The notes below the pieces were generated by a model. That model searched no databases, was not told the DNA's origin, and saw nothing but the letters and a program-made list of their open reading frames with translations. Shown one piece after another: positions 60,369 through 64,000 of a stretch of 64,000 bases of DNA (position 1 is its first letter; every line of letters begins with the position of its first letter). The stretch is from Latrodectus hesperus (Eukaryota > Arthropoda > Arachnida > Araneae > Theridiidae). The stretch spans positions 77,791,960 to 77,855,959 of the forward strand of contig CM075862.1 in NCBI GenBank assembly GCA_037975125.1. The letters are read 5' to 3'. The translations under genes were made by a program, and so were the position numbers.

Positions 60369-61147
60369 CATGAAAGCTGGATAATAATCTGAGTTACTTC
60401 AGTGATTGAGCACCAAGAAAGTAATTCCATGCATTTTAGGACTTATGAAATAATATCATATCTTCAACTGCATGAAAACACTAACTTGTTTCCCAAGGAG
60501 TGTACAATTGTGCAGGAGGTTACAATTTAGAACACAAATACTTCATACTTATTACAATATAATATGGCACAGGTGCCGTAAAATCCAGGATGCCAAATTC
60601 TGAAATTTTTAGCAATGAAGAAATGTTGCCAAGATGACATATTGTGACAAGCACAATGATATAAATATTAGGACTCCCAAAATAATTTTTTTTGCATAAT
60701 TTTAATAAAATTTTCTGCATAATTCTTATAGGTGTGATATCTGTGATGTAATAAAAGACAGTTTACCAGATATATAAGAAAATACACCAAAATATCATCA
60801 AACTCAGAATTTGCCACTCTTGACTATATGACACCTGTGCCCAAAATGTTTGTATAAAAAATAAATGCATAATTAATTATTTGTTCAAAAATGGAAAAAT
60901 TACCATAAAATTCTGGATCACTTGAATTTTCCATACTCTGAACCATTAAATCAGTTAGTCTGTCCACTTCAGCTACTTCTTTACCTGGTGGTCTACCAGT
61001 TGTCCCTTTACCTCTTCCAGATGCTGGATAATATGAGGAATACAAAGAAGTACTTCCACTGCCCATACTATAGTTAGAGCGATTGCTCATTTGGCTAGGA
61101 GGACGAGGAGTGATGGGTTCATATATAGAACTGGTGTCATAAGAGCT
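42402..61147 (-). CDS. Zyx: Zyxin/LPP/TRIP6-family LIM protein, C-terminal part (8 exons)
   Basis: Cytoskeletal adaptor of focal adhesions and actin that also acts in Hippo and mechanosensing pathways (family knowledge). Exons in transcript order: 61147-60904, 57893-57861, 53033-52932, 48150-48083, 44157-44110, 44033-43903, 43443-43323, 42530-42402. Phases agree and give 291 residues to the stop at 42402-42404. A Ser/Tyr/Gly-rich stretch and [13 protein letters not shown] come first, then LIM1, LIM2 and LIM3 with all zinc ligands present. [25 protein letters not shown] and HKKFAPRC place it with LPP/zyxin and not with Ajuba/LIMD1. The N-terminus is missing from the model; earlier exons lie upstream. 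Confidence 0.92.
43323..43443 (-). CDS. Zyx: Zyxin-family exon: first half of LIM3
   Basis: Encodes [18 protein letters not shown] and [20 protein letters not shown], giving zinc ligands C-x2-C and H-x2-C plus the next C. Acceptor TTTCAG, donor GAG|GTAAAA. Confidence 0.93.
43903..44157 (-). CDS. Zyx: Zyxin-family exons: LIM2 (44110-44157, 43903-44033)
   Basis: The small 48-nt exon encodes [16 protein letters not shown]. The next gives [20 protein letters not shown] and ends YCIDDFHK. The ligands C-x2-C, H-x2-C, C-x2-C and C-x2-D are all present. The two are separated by a 76-bp intron. Confidence 0.93.
44158..48082 (-). other. Zyxin-family intron between LIM1 and LIM2 exons
   Basis: A 3.9-kb AT-rich intron. 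A dispersed-repeat-like patch lies at 47515-47612. The reverse-strand frame at 47509-47718 falls on that patch and is not a gene. Confidence 0.6.
48083..48150 (-). CDS. Zyx: Zyxin-family exon: second half of LIM1
   Basis: Encodes [22 protein letters not shown], ending LIM1 with C-x2-D. Acceptor TTTTTTTAG, donor TTG|GTAAGA. Confidence 0.92.
48432..49361 (-). mobile_element. Internally deleted mariner-like element relic
   Basis: Ends at about 48432-48463 and 49330-49361 are imperfect inverted repeats (ACAAGGT, then GA-AAAGTT; about 24 of 31 match). The minus strand keeps NVRPHVV, a decayed version of the usual PYSPDLAPSDYHLF mariner block, and DGDYFE near the C-terminus. Stops and frameshifts are frequent. 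At 0.93 kb it is shorter than the usual 1.3 kb, so an internal part is lost. The third catalytic residue would be the D of DYHLF (DD34D class). Confidence 0.78.
49165..49222. repeat. 20-bp perfect GC-rich inverted repeat
   Basis: Arms 49165-49184 and 49203-49222 are exact reverse complements, beginning CTCGGTGCGCATTC, around an 18-nt loop that again contains GTGCGCA. It lies within the mariner relic. Confidence 0.9.
49362..50010. other. Zyxin-family intron sequence
   Basis: AT-rich DNA between two transposon relics. No feature seen. Confidence 0.5.
50019..51419 (-). mobile_element. Dead Tc1-like element, about 1.4 kb
   Basis: Near-full-length copy with eroded inverted repeats: the left side carries CCAAACATTCAAAATGCAA near 50023-50041, the right side its mirror TTGCATTTTCAATGTTGGGG at about 51394-51413. 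TA follows at 51418-51419. Minus-strand remnants of transposase include [20 protein letters not shown] and ALYQQDST, clear Tc1 blocks. Stops, frameshifts and a 14-bp tandem duplication (about 50228-50255) kill it. The sequence differs from the intact element at 34274. Confidence 0.85.
51420..52931. other. Zyxin-family intron sequence
   Basis: AT-rich, no gene or repeat that I could name. Confidence 0.5.
52932..53033 (-). CDS. Zyx: Zyxin-family exon: first half of LIM1
   Basis: Encodes [20 protein letters not shown] and [12 protein letters not shown]. The block GEGSGCTAM is close to LPP GEGTGCTAM. Both splice phases agree with the neighbours. Confidence 0.93.
54570..56330 (+). mobile_element. 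Non-LTR retrotransposon (LINE) relic, RT core missing
   Basis: On the plus strand, antisense to the host gene, are decayed pieces in LINE order. First come endonuclease-like CNLYLPPQ and DDFNVPLS (usual LYLPP and GDFNAH). Next is a post-RT segment with HIKNLRFD and [13 protein letters not shown]. An RNase H-like ADNSNSGS follows (usual TDGSKS), then NNAAKNAA (usual ADKAAK) and LHIGHALFT (usual LRIGHTRLTH). No reverse transcriptase core (FADD) is seen between endonuclease and thumb, so it appears deleted. Many stops are present. The order fits Jockey/R1-type elements. Weak similarity may start near 53900. Confidence 0.7.
56340..57860. other. Zyxin-family intron sequence with a 15-bp hairpin
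   Basis: AT-rich. A perfect 15-bp inverted repeat lies at 57342-57356 and 57365-57379 with an 8-nt loop. Otherwise no feature. Confidence 0.5.
57342..57379. repeat. 15-bp AT-rich hairpin
   Basis: Arms TTAGTTTGAATAATA and its exact reverse complement, loop AGTTGTTA. Possibly a random AT-rich event or the scar of a small element. Confidence 0.7.
57861..57893 (-). CDS. Zyx: Zyxin-family 33-nt acidic exon
   Basis: Encodes a short acidic linker, [10 protein letters not shown], flanked by a split glutamate codon and a split glycine codon. Phase 1 to 1, so it joins DPEFY to the LIM1 exon in frame, and it could be skipped without a frameshift. Donor G|GTAAGT is strong; acceptor TTACTAAAG has a poor pyrimidine tract. 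Confidence 0.8.
   Translation of the reverse strand, partial: KMMRMKKYLL
59206..59225. repeat. 20-nt perfect palindrome
   Basis: CATGCTGTTGCAACAGCATG equals its own reverse complement. Mixed base composition makes it less likely to be chance than the AT-rich palindromes nearby. Confidence 0.8.
60301..60366. repeat. Compound microsatellite (CT)(CA)n(TA)n
   Basis: CTCTCT is followed by about 15 CA units and about 15 TA units. Probably length-variable between individuals. Confidence 0.97.
60904..61147 (-). CDS. Zyx: Zyxin-family exon: Ser/Tyr/Gly linker and pre-LIM helix
   Basis: A 244-nt exon: [19 protein letters not shown], a Ser/Tyr/Gly-rich stretch, a basic [13 protein letters not shown] patch, and [13 protein letters not shown], which matches the LDALT...L..DMEN segment before LIM1 in LPP. 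Acceptor TTTCAG at 61148-61149, donor ATG|GTAA. An ATG lies inside, but the frame is open before it to the acceptor, so it is internal. Confidence 0.87.
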
Positions 61148-64000
61148 CTGAAATTTTTAAAATTTAAAATCTTACGAATTTAGTAATAAGCAAAAATAAA
61201 AACACCAAGAAAAACTATTTAGCTGCAATTTACGCATAAGTATGCAAAAGATTCTTTAAGCAAAAATTAAATAAAAACTCTAGTTGTACTTTTGAAATTT
61301 TAAGCAATAGAGTTCAATGTTATTTTACTTTTCATTTACTACAGGAGTGGCATTAAATATTTTCACAACTAGAGCAATAGATTGAGCACCAGGAAAAAGG
61401 CTTGATTCTTTAGCTAGCACTGAACACGAACACAAATTCAACTAAATTTTATAATCAAAAATTGAATTCTTTGATTTTGTTGAAAGCATTATTGAAAATT
61501 AAATAAAACATAATTATTGTTAATACAATACCGCTAAATATTTATCCAAACAAAATCAGGTGCCTCTATTTGGGACTTCTATATATCTTTCAGTGAATAG
61601 CACCAGAAATAGAAATAATCAGTGAATAGCATTGCAGATCTGAATCAATATAAACAAAACAAAAAAAATTTCCAGTATTACATAGTTGAAGGTGGACAGT
61701 AAGTTAAGGCACGAGAACATTTCCAAATTACAAAAGCATCCAATTTTTCTATCTAAGGGACAGTTTTTGATTAAATTAATCTTAGCAAAATTTATTTGAA
61801 CAATTTATGTGCTGGTGCTCAGTTAATGCAAGCATGTGTGCAATAGGAATTTCAAAATATTTCAGCCATATCAACTATGAAGTATCATTGTGAATTGTGT
61901 AATATGAAAATGTCATTCAGCTTAACAACAACACAACAAATTAGAGATTTACCAAGCTTTACAAAAAATCTCGACCATTCACATTGTGACATTGACTACT
62001 ACAGATAGTTTTCAGTAAAAATTTCAAATGCTATTCAACCTAAAATTTTAAAGGAAAATTTAACATTATTCATATATTTTATAACAAAATCAATGCATTT
62101 AGAACTCCCAAGTGACATAACTAACTCATTCAACATTACTCACTAATAATTTCACTGTTATGGAAAATGTTTAAATATTTATTGATTTGGCTCTAGATTA
62201 TAGAGAGAAATCATAAATTAAAAGCAGAAATCATATGATTTTTAAAATCATAAAGTTAATTAGTAAATATAGAGTCAAATTTGACTTTAATCCAGCTAAT
62301 GTTCTATATGTTGAATAATTTTGGAAAACTAACACAAAATACATAAAACATCAAGAAAAACTGTACAATACAATACTAACCTTTAATGAACTTCATACCA
62401 TACTTTCACAAATCAAAGTATGAAATTTGATATCACCATGTCCAACAAATCAAACAATTTTACAGCATTAATTTAAGAAAGTTTTTGGTCATCTAACAGA
62501 TGACAGAAGAAAAATTAAATGTTTTTACAGATAGCAATTAACACAAAGAATCGTCCAGCATTTTTTTTAAATCATTGGAAATGGAAAACTTACCACAATT
62601 GCAATAAAAAACTACATTTTTGACATTATGGAAAGATAAAATTGGTGTTGGTACTTTGTCAAAAGCAAATAGTAAACTTTAAACATTGATTTTAAGTTTC
62701 ATGAGTTCACCAGAAATTCCTGGATATATTCAATTTATAGATATCTAATTAATAATCATTCTGTTACTTCAAATGTTGTAATCTGAATCCTCTTAAAGTG
62801 GCTCAATATGGAAAGACACCACTTACACCAGAGGAGCCCATGCGTACAACTGGAAGAAATGCTTTATACTTACTTCAGCCAGCACATAAATATCAAATCA
62901 GCTAACTCTCCCTTTTTATATTCAAAAATAAGTTCTGAATTTTTTTCCTTTCTTTAAAATTTTGTAGCAAATTATTTTCAAGTTGTAATATTAATCATGT
63001 CACTTACAATATCATTAAACAATTATTAAACAATACAAGCTAATACTTACTTTAAAAAAAATTAAAGTATTTTTTTTCTATTTATACTTTTCAGACAGAT
63101 CTTATTTGTCAGCAAATTCTGATATGCTATAACATTATCTAATAAATTTGAATTAATATCATTAATGTTTCCATTATTTAATTTTCTATGCATTCACTTT
63201 ATTCTTTTTCTCTTTAAATATTAGACATTCTGAAAACCAAAAATATTGATATAAATCTAGACATGCATAAGTAGATTTTAATTTTGTAACTATCAAAACA
63301 ACCTGTTGTATATTTACAAAATGATGTTAATTTAATTTGTTTGTTTTCAAGGAAGATAAAACTGAAGAAAGAAAGATAAGGAGAAAATATTTTTATAAAC
63401 CTACAAATATCTAAAATGAACTGACAATCAAAAATAAAATATTTTGATTTCTCAATAATCATTTAGCCATTACACATAGCATTTTGTTACTGCAAATTTA
63501 AATTAAATGTAGCAAAAAATGCAAGCCTGTAAAAAATAAGTAATCAAAAAAATCTAGTATTTAAATAAAGTAACATTTCTTGGTACAGTTCTAAAAAGTT
63601 TTTTAAATTTGGATTTATGCTGCATTATATTTTAGCAGGAATAATATATATATCTGTGTGTGTGATGATTTGCAAATAACTTTTACAATTGTTGTCTAAT
63701 TGATTTGGTAAGTTGTACAATGATCATTTTTAGAAGCAAGCAAATTGGAATTTAATTTGTGTAACATAAAATTATTAAAATGAGATATAATCTAAAAAAA
63801 AAGGGCTTAAGAATGTTTTAAATACAAAAAAGATGAATTACAGTAATTGAAATAATGTATACATAACTTTGATTTCAACCAATACAATTATTTTGACATT
63901 ACTTCCTGTTCTAATATTATTAAATTCAAGATCATTTTTATATAATCAACATATTTCTTATATAATGCATACTTTTATCTTCTAGTAAAGAATTGTCAGA
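61148..64000. other. Upstream intron(s) of the zyxin-family gene
   Basis: AT-rich with no clear exon apart from the candidate microexon at 62827-62849. The reverse-strand frame at 63214-63462 is low-complexity and has no homology. The promoter and N-terminal exons must lie beyond 64000. Confidence 0.55.
62827..62849 (-). CDS. Candidate 23-nt microexon of the zyxin-family gene
   Basis: On the minus strand TTTCTTCCAG precedes and GTAAGT follows a 23-nt segment. It would encode VRMGSSG after a split codon and end in phase 0, exactly what the exon at 61147 needs. No homology supports it; splice signals alone suggest it. Confidence 0.35.

Larger units (their letters stand above)
57894..60903. other. 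Zyxin-family intron sequence
   Basis: A 3-kb AT-rich intron with a 20-nt palindrome (59206-59225), a G-run at about 59764-59774 and a compound microsatellite (60301-60366). No gene seen. Confidence 0.55.

Overview
The window is animal genomic DNA, very AT-rich, with long introns and GT...AG splice sites. It reads as an arthropod genome, and the AT content, intron sizes and kinds of mobile element make an arachnid such as a spider the best guess (inference). Two conserved genes face each other tail to tail, with about 13 kb of repeat-rich DNA between them.

Region 1 (about 1.69-29.4 kb, + strand) is a complete gene for translation initiation factor eIF4G. I could place 25 coding exons whose phases join without conflict into 1128 codons plus a stop (2156-28131). 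In order they carry the basic segment before the eIF4E site, the eIF4E-binding Y-x4-L-phi motif, MIF4G, MA3 and W2. The first exon is a CpG-rich island with an in-frame stop just before the ATG and three short upstream ORFs. The transcript that starts here makes a form without the long N-terminal PABP-binding region. Exon 24 is a phase-symmetric 63-nt cassette that is absent from human eIF4G1.

Region 2 (about 29.4-41 kb) lies between the genes and is a graveyard of mobile DNA: a right-end fragment of a Tc1-like element, a tRNA-derived SINE with target-site duplications, one intact Tc1/mariner DD34E transposon (34274-35672), and a decayed Ty3/Gypsy pol relic. That relic was itself interrupted by a second SINE. 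The two SINEs have different heads and bodies but share a 3' domain. Some coding-like debris at 39.1-40.8 kb could not be identified.

Region 3 (about 41-64 kb, - strand) is the 3' part of a zyxin/LPP/TRIP6-family gene. Eight exons encode the pre-LIM segment and three LIM domains and end in a TTEL PDZ-ligand tail. The N-terminal exons lie at higher coordinates or beyond the window. Its introns hold a mariner relic with an internal deletion, a dead Tc1-like element related to the fragment in region 2, and a non-LTR retrotransposon relic whose reverse transcriptase core is missing.

eIF4G assembles cap-binding translation initiation complexes; the zyxin-family protein links focal adhesions and actin to signalling. 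No functional link between the two genes is implied. No CRISPR array, rRNA gene or ordinary functional tRNA gene was found.
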